Origin: Opitutus sp.
GTDB taxonomy: Bacteria; Verrucomicrobiota; Verrucomicrobiia; Opitutales; Opitutaceae
DNA length: 40,205 nucleotides
Reading direction: 5' to 3'
NCBI GenBank assembly: GCA_013821985.1
Contig: PNJQ01000032.1
Coordinates: forward strand, 1 to 40,205
In this document: piece by piece, positions 31,411 to 39,027 of the stretch
How positions within the stretch are numbered: the first letter of the stretch is position 1
How the letters are laid out: each line of letters opens with the position of its first letter
Position numbers and translations under genes: made by a program
Notes under the pieces: generated by a model
Told to the model about the DNA's origin: nothing
What the model saw: only the letters and a program-made list of their open reading frames with translations
Databases searched by the model: none

Positions 31411-33522
31411 CTAGAGTTTGGCGCGCCGCAGACGCAGAGCGTTCGACACGACCGTGATGGAACTGAGGCTCATGGCGGCGCCGGCGAACATAGGATTCAT
31501 CAGCCAGCCGAAGAGCGGAAACAGCGCGCCCGCCGCGAGCGGCAGACCGGCAGCGTTATAGAAGAACGCCCAGAACAGATTCTGCCGGATGTTGCGGAGC
31601 ACGGCGCGGCTGAGGTGCACGGCGCGGACGAGCGCTTGCAGGTCGCCCTTCACGAGGACGAGACCGGCGCTGTGCATTGCGACATCCGTGCCGGTGCCCA
31701 TCGCAATTCCGACGTCGGCGGCCGCAAGGGCGGGCGCGTCGTTCAAGCCGTCGCCGGCAAACACGACTTTCTCGCCGCGCGCCTGGTGTTCGCGCACGAG
31801 CTCTTGCTTGCGCGCGGGTGTGACCTCGGCGTGGAAACCGTCGAGTCCGAGTTCGCGGGCGAGCGCTTCCGCGGTCGCAGTGCGGTCGCCGGTAACCATG
31901 TAGATTTTCAGGCCGAGACGTTGCAGCTCTTTGACGGCGGCGGGCGTCGTGGCTTTTACGCGGTCGGCCAGAGCGACGATGCCGGCCGTGCGACCAGCAA
32001 CGGTCACGGTGACCAGGGTGGCGGTGGGATGGAGCGTGTTGATGGCCGTGCGCCCGGCGGAGTCGCGATCCGCCCGGCCAACGCGCACGGTGCGGCCCGC
32101 CACCGTGGCGGTGACGCCGGCACCAGCTTCGGCGCGAAAATCCTCCGCAGTGGCGAACGTGAGTCCGCGCGATTTGGCAGCGTTGACGATGGCCCGGGCG
32201 AGCGGGTGTTCGCTCGAAGCTTCGGCCGAGGCCGCCAGGGAGAGCAGCTCGGTGTCCGTGAAACCGGCTTCGGCGCGGACGGCCACGACTTCCGGACGAC
32301 CTGCCGTCAGCGTGCCCGTCTTGTCGATGAGCAGGGTGCGGGCATCTTGCAGCGCCTCGAGCGCCGCGGCGTCCTTCACGAGCACGCCGGCCTGCGCGCC
32401 GCGGCCGATGCCGGTGACGAGGGAGACCGGCGTGGCCAGGCCAAGCGCGCACGGGCACGCGATGATGAGCACGGACACGGCGTTGATCAGGCCGTAGAGC
32501 CAGCCGCGTTCGGCGGCGAGGAATGTCCACGCGAGAAACGAGGTGGCGGCGATCGCAATGACGACGGGGAAAAACCACGCCGACACCCGGTCCGCGAGCC
32601 GCGCGATGGGCGGTTCGCTCTCGGTGGCCGCTTCGACGAGCTTCACGATTTGCGCGAGCAAGGTGTCGCTGCCGACGCGTTCGGCGCGATAGACGAACGA
32701 TCCGGTGGCATTGAGCGTGCCGGCGCTGACCTTGTCGCCGGTTTGTTTCGCGACCGGCAGCGGCTCGCCGGTAAGCATCGACTCGTCGAGTTCGGCGGTT
32801 CCCTGGGTGAGCACGCCATCGACCGGAAGATTCTCGCCGGGCCGCACCCGGAGCAGATCGCCGGGTTGAACGCCGTCCACCGGCACGTCGTGTTCGGTGC
32901 CGTCGACGTCGAGCCGGTGTGCGATCTTCGGCGCGAGATTCATCAGCGCGCGGATGGCCGCATCGGTGCGGGAGTGGGCGCGTTGTTCGATGATCTGGCC
33001 AAGAAGGACAATGGTGGTGATGAACGCCGTGCCCTCAAAATAGAGCGCGACCCCGTGGTGACCGTAATCGTGCGGAAACTGCTCCGCGAACAGCACCGCG
33101 GCGACGCTGTAGAAATACGCCGCGCCGGTGCCGGTGACCGTCAGCGTGAACATGTTCGGATCGCGCTCGCGCAGCGACTTCCACCAGCGGCGAATGAACG
33201 GCGCGCCGCTCCAGAAAAACACCGGAGTTGTGAGCAGCAGCTGCAACCAGCCCGAGACTCCGGTCGGGATGAGCTGCGCAAGGCCGGGCCAGATCATCTC
33301 ACCCATCGAAAGGACGAGCACCGGGAGTGTCAGCGCGGCGGCGACGTAGAATTTCGGGCGCAGATAGCGCTCGTGCGGCAGGCCCATGTAAACGGGCTCA
33401 TTGGGCGCAGGCTCGCCGGTGGACGGCGAGTGGCTGTGACCGTGAGCGTGGGCGGACGGTTGCCCGTGACCGGAAGCGGCGGACGCGGGCACGTGGCAGC
33501 AGGAAGGAGAATCAGATTTCAT
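31411..33522 (-). CDS. copA: Copper-translocating P1B-type ATPase without HMA domain, His-rich N-terminus
   Basis: A 703-residue Cu(I) exporter. Family motifs are the metal-site helix [13 protein letters not shown] (CPC), DKTGTLT with the phosphorylated aspartate, [10 protein letters not shown] (HP motif), [22 protein letters not shown], and [16 protein letters not shown] in the last helix, typical of P1B-1 Cu+ pumps. The usual N-terminal HMA (CxxC) domain is missing. In its place, residues 1-35 hold two adjacent cysteines (8, 9) and seven histidines in about 22 residues. The start is the ATG at 33522, one base after the stop of the small upstream gene. It is the last or next-to-last gene of the minus-strand metal operon. 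Confidence 0.95.
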   Translation of the reverse strand: MKSDSPSCCHVPASAASGHGQPSAHAHGHSHSPSTGEPAPNEPVYMGLPHERYLRPKFYVAAALTLPVLVLSMGEMIWPGLAQLIPTGVSGWLQLLLTTPVFFWSGAPFIRRWWKSLRERDPNMFTLTVTGTGAAYFYSVAAVLFAEQFPHDYGHHGVALYFEGTAFITTIVLLGQIIEQRAHSRTDAAIRALMNLAPKIAHRLDVDGTEHDVPVDGVQPGDLLRVRPGENLPVDGVLTQGTAELDESMLTGEPLPVAKQTGDKVSAGTLNATGSFVYRAERVGSDTLLAQIVKLVEAATESEPPIARLADRVSAWFFPVVIAIAATSFLAWTFLAAERGWLYGLINAVSVLIIACPCALGLATPVSLVTGIGRGAQAGVLVKDAAALEALQDARTLLIDKTGTLTAGRPEVVAVRAEAGFTDTELLSLAASAEASSEHPLARAIVNAAKSRGLTFATAEDFRAEAGAGVTATVAGRTVRVGRADRDSAGRTAINTLHPTATLVTVTVAGRTAGIVALADRVKATTPAAVKELQRLGLKIYMVTGDRTATAEALARELGLDGFHAEVTPARKQELVREHQARGEKVVFAGDGLNDAPALAAADVGIAMGTGTDVAMHSAGLVLVKGDLQALVRAVHLSRAVLRNIRQNLFWAFFYNAAGLPLAAGALFPLFGWLMNPMFAGAAMSLSSITVVSNALRLRRAKL

Positions 33523-33523
33523 A

Positions 33524-33793
33524 TCACTGGCGGAGTTCGGAGGACGCCTGCCCGCGCGGATGAGAAGCGTCCGAACGAGCAGCACTGTTAACGAGGAAGA
33601 CGAGAATGGCCAGCGCGAGCGGGAGCAGCGCACGAGTGACCAGGTGATGGCGGGGATAACCGAGTGCGAACGGCTCGCTGGCCGCGGGATCGAGATCGAT
33701 CGTCGGCGGACGTTCGTCGGGCCGGGCGAGCCGCTGCCAGTGTTGAAGACGGCGGCGTTCGAGCAGGTCCATTTCGCAAAGCATTGGGCTCAT
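33524..33793 (-). CDS. Small membrane protein upstream of copA, 89 residues
   Basis: No known family is recognised. A charged N-terminal part ([20 protein letters not shown]) is followed by one transmembrane helix ([18 protein letters not shown]) and a polar tail ([20 protein letters not shown]). The ATG at 33793 overlaps the stop of the upstream miniprotein gene (atga), and its own stop ends one base before the copA start (tgatatg). Such couplings on both sides strongly suggest a real, co-translated gene that works with the copper pump. Confidence 0.65.
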   Translation of the reverse strand: MSPMLCEMDLLERRRLQHWQRLARPDERPPTIDLDPAASEPFALGYPRHHLVTRALLPLALAILVFLVNSAARSDASHPRGQASSELRQ

Positions 33794-33978
33794 GACGTGG
33801 AGGCGCGCAAGACGCGGCGGAGATCCCACAGCGCGAGCGCGACGAGCGCGTTGAAGACATGGCAGCGGCACGCGGGTGCGGCGGCGCAGGTGCAACGGCG
33901 GCAACCACAGGGCGCGGCAGAGCGCGAGGAGGCGCGGGGGAGAGTGGCGGATTTCGACATGGGACGAATGGGTTTCAT
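33790..33978 (-). CDS. 62-residue cysteine-rich miniprotein in the copper operon
   Basis: A very small frame with six cysteines in 16 residues: CGCRRCTCAAAPACRC (24-39), spacing CxCxxCxCx5CxC, followed by a hydrophobic helix VFNALVALALWDLRRVL. The Cys pattern is of metallothionein type, and the location between a metal-responsive sigma factor and copA fits copper binding. Its stop overlaps the next start (atga), and its third codon positions are G/C-rich like real genes here. The start could be 33978 or Met-7 at 33960. A chance frame in GC-rich DNA cannot be excluded. Confidence 0.5.
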   Translation of the reverse strand: MKPIRPMSKSATLPRASSRSAAPCGCRRCTCAAAPACRCHVFNALVALALWDLRRVLRASTS

Positions 33979-34118
33979 CCCGGAGACGGGTGTCGCGGCG
34001 GAATCTTACAGCTGCCGATTTCCGCAGGTGGACACGCAGGCTTGTCCGGCCGAAGCCTTGGCGAAGGCTGAATCCTCTGCGCGTCGGCCTGGCGGGCAGA
34101 GGGACCTGCCCACCGACC

Positions 34119-34691
34119 TCAAACACCTGGTTCGCAATCGCAGTCGAGGCACGCTTCGGCCGCGCAGTCGCCGCAGAAGGCTTCGAGCTTTGCTTTCAAA
34201 TCCTTGCGCGCTCGGTGGAGCGTCACGCTGGCATTGTTGGCGGAAAGTCCGAGCGCCCGCGCGGCGTCCTGCACGGATTCGCCGTGCAGGTCGACGCGAC
34301 GGAGCAACTCGGCTTGCTGCGGCTTCAATGTTTCGACGACACCGCCGAGGCAGGTGCAGATCTGTGCTTCGAACCCGGCCGCGGTCGCGACGTCCTCCTC
34401 CAATGCGGCAAGCGTTGTGCCGAGCACGGCGTCCCGCCGGCGTGTGGCGCCGTTTGCGCGATAGTGATCAATGACAGCGTGCCGCAGCAATTGGTAGAAC
34501 CACGCGGTGATCTTTTCGGTCTCGCGAACTTCGCCGGCGCGCTGGAGCGCCTTCACGAGTCCGTTCTGCAGAATGTCCTCCGCCTCCGCCGCGCTGCCGA
34601 CGCGTGCGGCGAGGAACGCCTTGAATGCGCCGCGCTGCGAATTCAACGCGGCGATCAATTCTTCTGAACGGCGGGGAGCAGCGTGGGACAT
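34119..34691 (-). CDS. ECF sigma factor with cysteine-rich C-terminus (CorE-like)
   Basis: A 190-residue extracytoplasmic-function sigma factor. Region 2 (about 20-80) has AEAEDILQNGLVKALQ and KITAWFYQLLRHAVIDHYR. Region 4 (about 117-172) has LKPQQAELLRRVDLHGESV, then ARALGLSANNASVTLHRARK. Two extra features stand out: CTC in the linker (Cys112, Cys114) and a tail with five cysteines (Cys173, 176, 181, 184, 186). This is the plan of CorE-type (ECF44) sigma factors of Myxococcus, which sense copper or cadmium directly through a C-terminal Cys-rich domain and need no anti-sigma factor. The start shares one base with the stop of the upstream sensor gene (tgatg). Confidence 0.88.
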   Translation of the reverse strand: MSHAAPRRSEELIAALNSQRGAFKAFLAARVGSAAEAEDILQNGLVKALQRAGEVRETEKITAWFYQLLRHAVIDHYRANGATRRRDAVLGTTLAALEEDVATAAGFEAQICTCLGGVVETLKPQQAELLRRVDLHGESVQDAARALGLSANNASVTLHRARKDLKAKLEAFCGDCAAEACLDCDCEPGV

Positions 34692-35233
34692 CAGGCGGAG
34701 TGTTTGCTCGGGTCGTGGGCGGCGACGCGGCCAGGTTTGTCGTATCCGCGCAACGCGACGTAGCGAGCGATTTGTGCCGGAGTCAGGATGGCGGTGGTTG
34801 CGACGTGCGCGTTGAGATGCGCGGCGCGGACGAGGCCATGCAAGCGCCCGATTTCGGCGGTCAATGCGAGCACCCGTTCGGGCGTGGCGTGGTGCCGGGC
34901 GAAAAGTCGGTCCAACTCGGCTTCGCGAGCCACGAGTTCGGCACCGGCCGTCTGGGCGGCTGCTTCCATGGCGCGAAACTGGCTTTGCAGCGCCGCGATT
35001 TGCTCGGGGGTCAAGGCGAGTTCCGCCGCGAGATCGAGCGTGTGGCGCGGGCCGGGGTGGCGATTGAGTTCGGCCGCGCGGGCAAGACCGAGGCCTTTTC
35101 CGGCAAGATACCCGGCGACGTCGGATTCGGAGAGCGCCTTGATCGATCGGCCCGTTTCCGCCGCAGAGGGCGAGGGATCGGCCGCCCCCGCGGCCAGGGG
35201 CAGCAGCACAATGAGAAAAAGCACAGATTTCAT
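34691..35233 (-). CDS. Periplasmic Spy/CnrX-like heavy-metal resistance protein
   Basis: A 180-residue exported helical protein with signal peptide MKSVLFLIVLLPLAAGAADP. LTxxQ motifs typical of Spy/CpxP and metal-sensor CnrX folds appear twice: ELALTPEQIAALQSQFRAM and TTAILTPAQIARY. Histidines cluster between and after them (RLFARHHATPERVL, RLHGLVRAAHLNAHVATT). Such proteins either hold metals in the periplasm or signal through an anti-sigma factor; here no anti-sigma gene is seen. It overlaps the ECF sigma start by one base (tgatg) and so is first in the minus-strand metal operon. Confidence 0.8.
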   Translation of the reverse strand: MKSVLFLIVLLPLAAGAADPSPSAAETGRSIKALSESDVAGYLAGKGLGLARAAELNRHPGPRHTLDLAAELALTPEQIAALQSQFRAMEAAAQTAGAELVAREAELDRLFARHHATPERVLALTAEIGRLHGLVRAAHLNAHVATTAILTPAQIARYVALRGYDKPGRVAAHDPSKHSA

Positions 35234-35385
35234 CGGAAAGGGGTGGGTATGAAGGCCCGAAGGGGCCGCCGTTGCGAACGACAGGGCCTAATACGCCGCT
35301 CGGGCGCGATCCCCTCGGAAAAGTTTTTCGCGCGGCGGTAAGATTGTTCGAGGGATTCCGTCTCCGGCGGCATATAACCCGCACC
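35234..35385. promoter_or_regulatory. Divergent regulatory region between the two metal operons
   Basis: These 152 bases must hold the promoters of both the sensor/sigma/copA set and the efflux set. An imperfect A/T-rich inverted repeat, cggaaaa-g-tttttcg (about 35316-35330), lies near the middle. I could not fix -35/-10 boxes for an ECF sigma factor with confidence. Confidence 0.4.
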
Positions 35386-35766
35386 ATGAAATTCAGCTCC
35401 ACTGTTCTCCTCTTCGTTGCCGCCTCCGCTGTCGCCTTGGTTTCGCCGCTCGCGGCCCAGCATCACGGCAATCATGCCAGCGCTTCGGCCACCGCTCCGG
35501 CCAAGGGCCAGCTCGTCAAGGTGTCCGAGGTCGATGCCGCCTGGCTGGCGGACGCCCGTAAATCCTACCCGCTCGAGGTCTGCGTCATGTCCGATGAAAA
35601 GCTCGGCAGCATGGGCGACGCGACGGAATGGGTTTACCGCGCCAAAGGCCAGCCCGACCGTCTCGTGAAGTTCTGCTGCGACGGATGCATCGAGGACTTC
35701 CTCGCCGATGCCGCCACCGGCATCGCGAAGATCGATGCCGCCGCGAAGCAGAAGACGCAGAAGTAA
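35386..35766 (+). CDS. Periplasmic Cys-containing metal-binding protein, YHS/TRASH-like
   Basis: A 126-residue exported protein. The signal peptide is MKFSSTVLLFVAASAVALVS, then a His-rich stretch (QHHGNH). A compact domain follows with PLEVCVMSDEKLGSMG (Cys66) and LVKFCCDGCIEDFLAD (Cys97, 98, 101). The spacing CxxS/C...FCCxxC-xxF is like YHS/TRASH metal-binding modules that hold Cu or other soft metals. It is first in the plus-strand efflux set and is followed 8 bases later by the TolC-like gene. It is likely a periplasmic copper binder feeding the pump. Confidence 0.7.
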   Translation: MKFSSTVLLFVAASAVALVSPLAAQHHGNHASASATAPAKGQLVKVSEVDAAWLADARKSYPLEVCVMSDEKLGSMGDATEWVYRAKGQPDRLVKFCCDGCIEDFLADAATGIAKIDAAAKQKTQK

Positions 35767-35774
35767 TCTCCTCC

Positions 35775-37022
35775 ATGTTGCCGCGCGCGTTTTCCCTTTT
35801 CGCCTTCACGCTTCTCGCTGCGGCTTCGCCGCTGCGCGGAGCCGATGAGTCGGACCCGGCGGAGTTTCTCCGGGCGGTGGCCGCATCGCCGTCGCTCGCG
35901 GCGGCGGCGCAGCGCATGCAGGCGGCCGAGGAACGCGTGGGCGCCGCGGGCTTGCTGCCCAATCCGGAGGCGGAAGGGATGGTTTCGCGGATGAACGGTC
36001 CGATGGACGAGCGGAACGACATGTATGAAATCAATCTCCGGCAGCCGCTCCCGAAAAAAGGCGAACGCGCGGCGCAGCGCGACCGGGCTCGGGCCGCGGT
36101 CGCCATGGCCGAGGCCGATTACGCGGTGATGGCGGGCGAAATTGCCGCCGAAACCGCGATGGCCCTGGCCGACGCCACCAGCGCTGAGGCGAAAATCCAG
36201 TGCGTGGAAAAGCAGATCGCGCGACTCGATTCCGTCCTGCGCGCGATCGAAGTGCGTCTTTCGACCGGCACCATGAACATGGGTGGCGGACGACTGGCCG
36301 ACCGTCTCACCATCCAGACGCGTCTCGCGGCGATGCAGCTCATGATCGAGGACGATCGGCGCATGGCGGCCGATGCACTGGCGGAGGCGCGGGGACGACT
36401 GGGACTCTCGCCGGATGCCTCGCTGCCTAAATTTTTCACGCCGCAACCGGGCGAGATTGATGCGGCCGCTTCGTCGTCCGTCCGCCTTGCCGCCGCGCGC
36501 AGCCAGGACGCAGACGCGATGCGCCAGATGGCGAAAGCCACCGCGAATCCGATGACAGCAGTCGGGCTCCGTTTTGAGCGCGAGCGGACGGCGATGGGCA
36601 ACGAGGACACGGTCGGGGTCGCGTTCATGTCCGAATTTCCCTGGCGCAGTCGCCGGGCTTCGCGCGCCGAGTTGAAGGCCGCCGAGGCTGAACGCCTCGC
36701 CGCGCAGGCGGATGCCTCGTCCGCCACTTACCGCATCAAGTCCGCGGTCTCGCGTGCCGAGCGCGCCGAGCGCCTCGCGGAGATCGCGCGCCGTCTGAGC
36801 AGTGAAACCCTTTCGCGCCTCGACGCCGAATACGACGCGCTCATCCGCGCCGCGAGCGTCGGCAGCCCCGGCGAATCCACCGTGCTCATGACCGTTGAGC
36901 TGCTCGAAAAAGCGACGGACGCGGAGATTCGAGTGATCGAGGCGGAACGCGCCGCCCGTCTCGCCCGCGCCGAACTGTGGCGACACGTGCCGGTGGAGCG
37001 CTTCCCGCTTCCGACGCGCTGA
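35775..37022 (+). CDS. TolC/CusC-family outer membrane efflux protein
   Basis: A 415-residue exported protein (signal MLPRAFSLFAFTLLAAASPL) with the long amphipathic helices of TolC-type channels. Visible are ASPSLAAAAQRMQAAEERVG, LLPNPEAEGMVSR, the strand MYEINLRQPLPKKGER, then a second repeat of the same plan (VGLRFERERTAM, VAFMSEFPWRSRRASRAELK). It forms the exit duct for the RND pump encoded further on. The leader is tctcctcc immediately before the ATG. The protein is slightly short for TolC (about 420-470) but intact. Confidence 0.85.
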   Translation: MLPRAFSLFAFTLLAAASPLRGADESDPAEFLRAVAASPSLAAAAQRMQAAEERVGAAGLLPNPEAEGMVSRMNGPMDERNDMYEINLRQPLPKKGERAAQRDRARAAVAMAEADYAVMAGEIAAETAMALADATSAEAKIQCVEKQIARLDSVLRAIEVRLSTGTMNMGGGRLADRLTIQTRLAAMQLMIEDDRRMAADALAEARGRLGLSPDASLPKFFTPQPGEIDAAASSSVRLAAARSQDADAMRQMAKATANPMTAVGLRFERERTAMGNEDTVGVAFMSEFPWRSRRASRAELKAAEAERLAAQADASSATYRIKSAVSRAERAERLAEIARRLSSETLSRLDAEYDALIRAASVGSPGESTVLMTVELLEKATDAEIRVIEAERAARLARAELWRHVPVERFPLPTR

Positions 37023-37059
37023 ATTCCTCCTTCTCTCCATCCCTCTTCCTCCTCCCTTC

Positions 37060-37485
37060 ATGACCCGCAACATCTTCATTTTTCTCGGCACCTTCATTGC
37101 CGGAGCTCTCATCGCCCTCGTTGCGCGCGCCGCGTGGTTCGAACCGCACGCCGCCAAGGAAGCGAACGCCACCGGCGGCGGCGACTACGCGCCGATGGTC
37201 ACCAACACGCTCGCGCCCGCGAAGCCTGATGCGAAGCCGGCGCCCGCCACCGATGAACACGCCGCGCACGGCGCGCCGAAGGAATCGGCGAACGCATCTT
37301 CGGCCACCCAACCGGTGAACACGGTGTGCGCGATCTGTGGCATGGACGTCGATCCGAAGATTCCCACCGCGACTTATCAGGGCAAGACGATCGGCTTCGG
37401 CTGCAAGATGTGCCCGCCGAAGTTCAAGAAGGAGCCGGACCGCTGGGGTCCGCTCTATCTGAAGAACGAAGTCGCGAAGCGCTGA
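37060..37485 (+). CDS. Membrane-anchored YHS-like heavy-metal-binding protein
   Basis: A 141-residue protein. It has an N-terminal membrane anchor (IFIFLGTFIAGALIALVARA), a long Ala/Pro/His linker (with DEHAAHGAP), and a C-terminal domain with two CxxC pairs: VCAICGMDVDP (Cys90, 93) and FGCKMCPPKFKK (Cys115, 118). This is the YHS-type module often found beside copper/silver RND pumps. The gene sits between the TolC-like and CusB-like genes; its stop precedes the next ATG by 6 bases. Its 37-base leader is almost purely pyrimidine. Confidence 0.78.
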   Translation: MTRNIFIFLGTFIAGALIALVARAAWFEPHAAKEANATGGGDYAPMVTNTLAPAKPDAKPAPATDEHAAHGAPKESANASSATQPVNTVCAICGMDVDPKIPTATYQGKTIGFGCKMCPPKFKKEPDRWGPLYLKNEVAKR

Positions 37486-37491
37486 TTTACC

Positions 37492-38811
37492 ATGCGCACA
37501 CCTCCTTCCTCTCTTGTGGCGATCACGGGCTTGCTGGTGGGGGCCGCGCTCGTCGCGCTCCTGCCGGCCAGCGTTCTGTTCACGATCGCGGACGAGCATG
37601 AGCACAGCGAAGACGCGCCGACCGGCGAACGTTGGGCGTGTCCGATGATGGACTTCATCGGCAACCGGCCGGGCGATTGCCCGGTCTGCGGCATGAAAAT
37701 GACCCGCGTCACCGCCGGCGAAATCACGCGCGAACAACAGCGTCGCATGGGCGTCGAGCTCGCCACGGTCACGGAAGGTCCGGCGCAGGTGCTCGTGCGC
37801 GCCTACGGTGCCGCCGAATACGACAACCGTTTCACGGCAGTCGTGATTCCGCGCGTCGCCGGTCGCATCGTGAAGCGCTACATGGCGACTTGGGGATGCT
37901 GCGAGAACGTCGCCGTCGGCGCTCCGATCGTCGATCTCTACAGCCCCGAGGTGTTCACCGCGCAGGGCGAACTGCTTGCCGCGATGAAGCTCGGGGACCA
38001 GGCAACGGTGAACGCGATCCAGCAGCGCTTCGAGCGCTGGAACCTCGCCGACGTGGCCGCAGCCGTGCTGAACGGCGAGCCGCCGCGCGACACGATTACG
38101 ATTCGCTCGCCGGTCGCCGGCCAGGTGCTGATGCGCGAGTTCGAGAAAGTGAACGAAATGCTCGAACTCGGCAAAGAAGTCATGGCCGATGCACCGCTGA
38201 TCACGCTCGTGAATCCGGACAAGCTGACCGTCGTCGTGCACGTGCCGGAGTTGCGCGCGCGCTTCCTGCGCGAAGGCCAGCCGGTCGAACTCGAGAGCGA
38301 CGACCGCGGTCCGCTCCCGGAGATCAAGGCCACGATCGCGCGTCTCGGTCGCGAGATCAGCCCGGAAATCCGCTCGCGTGAAGTCCGCATCTACCTCGAC
38401 GGCGCGAGCAACATTCTCCAGCCCGGCTCGCTCGTCGCGGCGAAAATGAAGGGCGTGCTCGGCGCCGATCTGCAGCCGGCGAATCCGAACGCGCCCGAAA
38501 CGTGGCGTCAGTTCGCGCTCATCCCGAAGACGGCGGTGCTGTCAACGGGCGTGCGTCACGTCGCGTGGCGCGTGGCCGAGCGGATGCCCGACGGACGTCT
38601 GCGCTTTGAACTCGCACCGCTCGCGCTCGGACCACGCCTCGAGGATGAGGCGGGGAACGATCTTTATGTCGTGCGCGCCGGATTGAAGCCCGGCGACGAA
38701 ATCGCCGCGCAAGGCGTGTTCCTCATCGACAGCCAGGCGCAGCTCGCTGGCACGCCGAGCCTGTTGTTCCCGAACGGCGCGGTCGCGCCGGCAACCGGAC
38801 ACGAGCACTGA
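37492..38811 (+). CDS. CusB-like periplasmic adaptor of RND efflux pump, with N-terminal metal-binding motif
   Basis: A 439-residue membrane-fusion protein linking the RND pump to the outer membrane channel. After a membrane helix (about 8-32) and DEHEHSED comes a heavy-metal-binding motif, WACPMMDFIGNRPGDCPVCG (Cys50, 63, 66), ending GMKM. The adaptor core shows the lipoyl/barrel features GRIVKRYMATWGCCENVAVG, SPEVFTAQGELLAAM, IRSPVAGQVL, LVNPDKLTVVVHVPE and LQPGSLVAAKM. The His-ending tail is GHEH. CusB adaptors hand Cu/Ag to CusA; the extra Cys domain may add a capture site. A 216-base spacer separates it from the pump gene. Confidence 0.9.
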   Translation: MRTPPSSLVAITGLLVGAALVALLPASVLFTIADEHEHSEDAPTGERWACPMMDFIGNRPGDCPVCGMKMTRVTAGEITREQQRRMGVELATVTEGPAQVLVRAYGAAEYDNRFTAVVIPRVAGRIVKRYMATWGCCENVAVGAPIVDLYSPEVFTAQGELLAAMKLGDQATVNAIQQRFERWNLADVAAAVLNGEPPRDTITIRSPVAGQVLMREFEKVNEMLELGKEVMADAPLITLVNPDKLTVVVHVPELRARFLREGQPVELESDDRGPLPEIKATIARLGREISPEIRSREVRIYLDGASNILQPGSLVAAKMKGVLGADLQPANPNAPETWRQFALIPKTAVLSTGVRHVAWRVAERMPDGRLRFELAPLALGPRLEDEAGNDLYVVRAGLKPGDEIAAQGVFLIDSQAQLAGTPSLLFPNGAVAPATGHEH

Positions 38812-39027
38812 GATGAATGGTGCGCGACAATTTCGGTGGGCGCCGTCGTCCCCGATGGCGCCTGTCGCCGCCGGGACGGCGGCAACCCCCCGGCCGACAC
38901 GCGGTGCGAAAGTTGGGCCGGCCTTGGTCGGTGCGCAAAAGCTGCGCGTGTTCTTTGGTCCGGTTGAAACCGGCGCGACGCCGAAGGGCTTCGCGGTTGC
39001 CAACGCCGCGATCCGTTAATTTTTCCG
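38812..39027. other. Spacer between adaptor and pump genes with an extragenic palindrome
   Basis: The spacer carries ccggttgaaaccgg (38959-38972), the exact complement of the palindrome core at 30668-30681, and a gccgcc/ggcggc hairpin near 38870. A 68-codon frame (38813-39019) is low in complexity and I do not accept it as a gene. Confidence 0.4.

Noticed and set aside
31360..33591. A 743-codon plus-strand frame opposite copA
   Set aside because: It is antisense to all CopA motifs, is Arg/Gly/His-rich, and shows no family resemblance.
33979..34118. A further small gene between the sigma factor and the Cys-rich miniprotein
   Set aside because: No frame with a start and credible composition spans this 140-base gap; it contains a gcctt/aaggc hairpin and looks like a spacer.
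38813..39019. A 68-codon frame between the adaptor and pump genes
   Set aside because: Low-complexity Ala/Pro/Gly/Thr composition with no motif, and it includes an extragenic palindrome; a comparable antisense frame exists.
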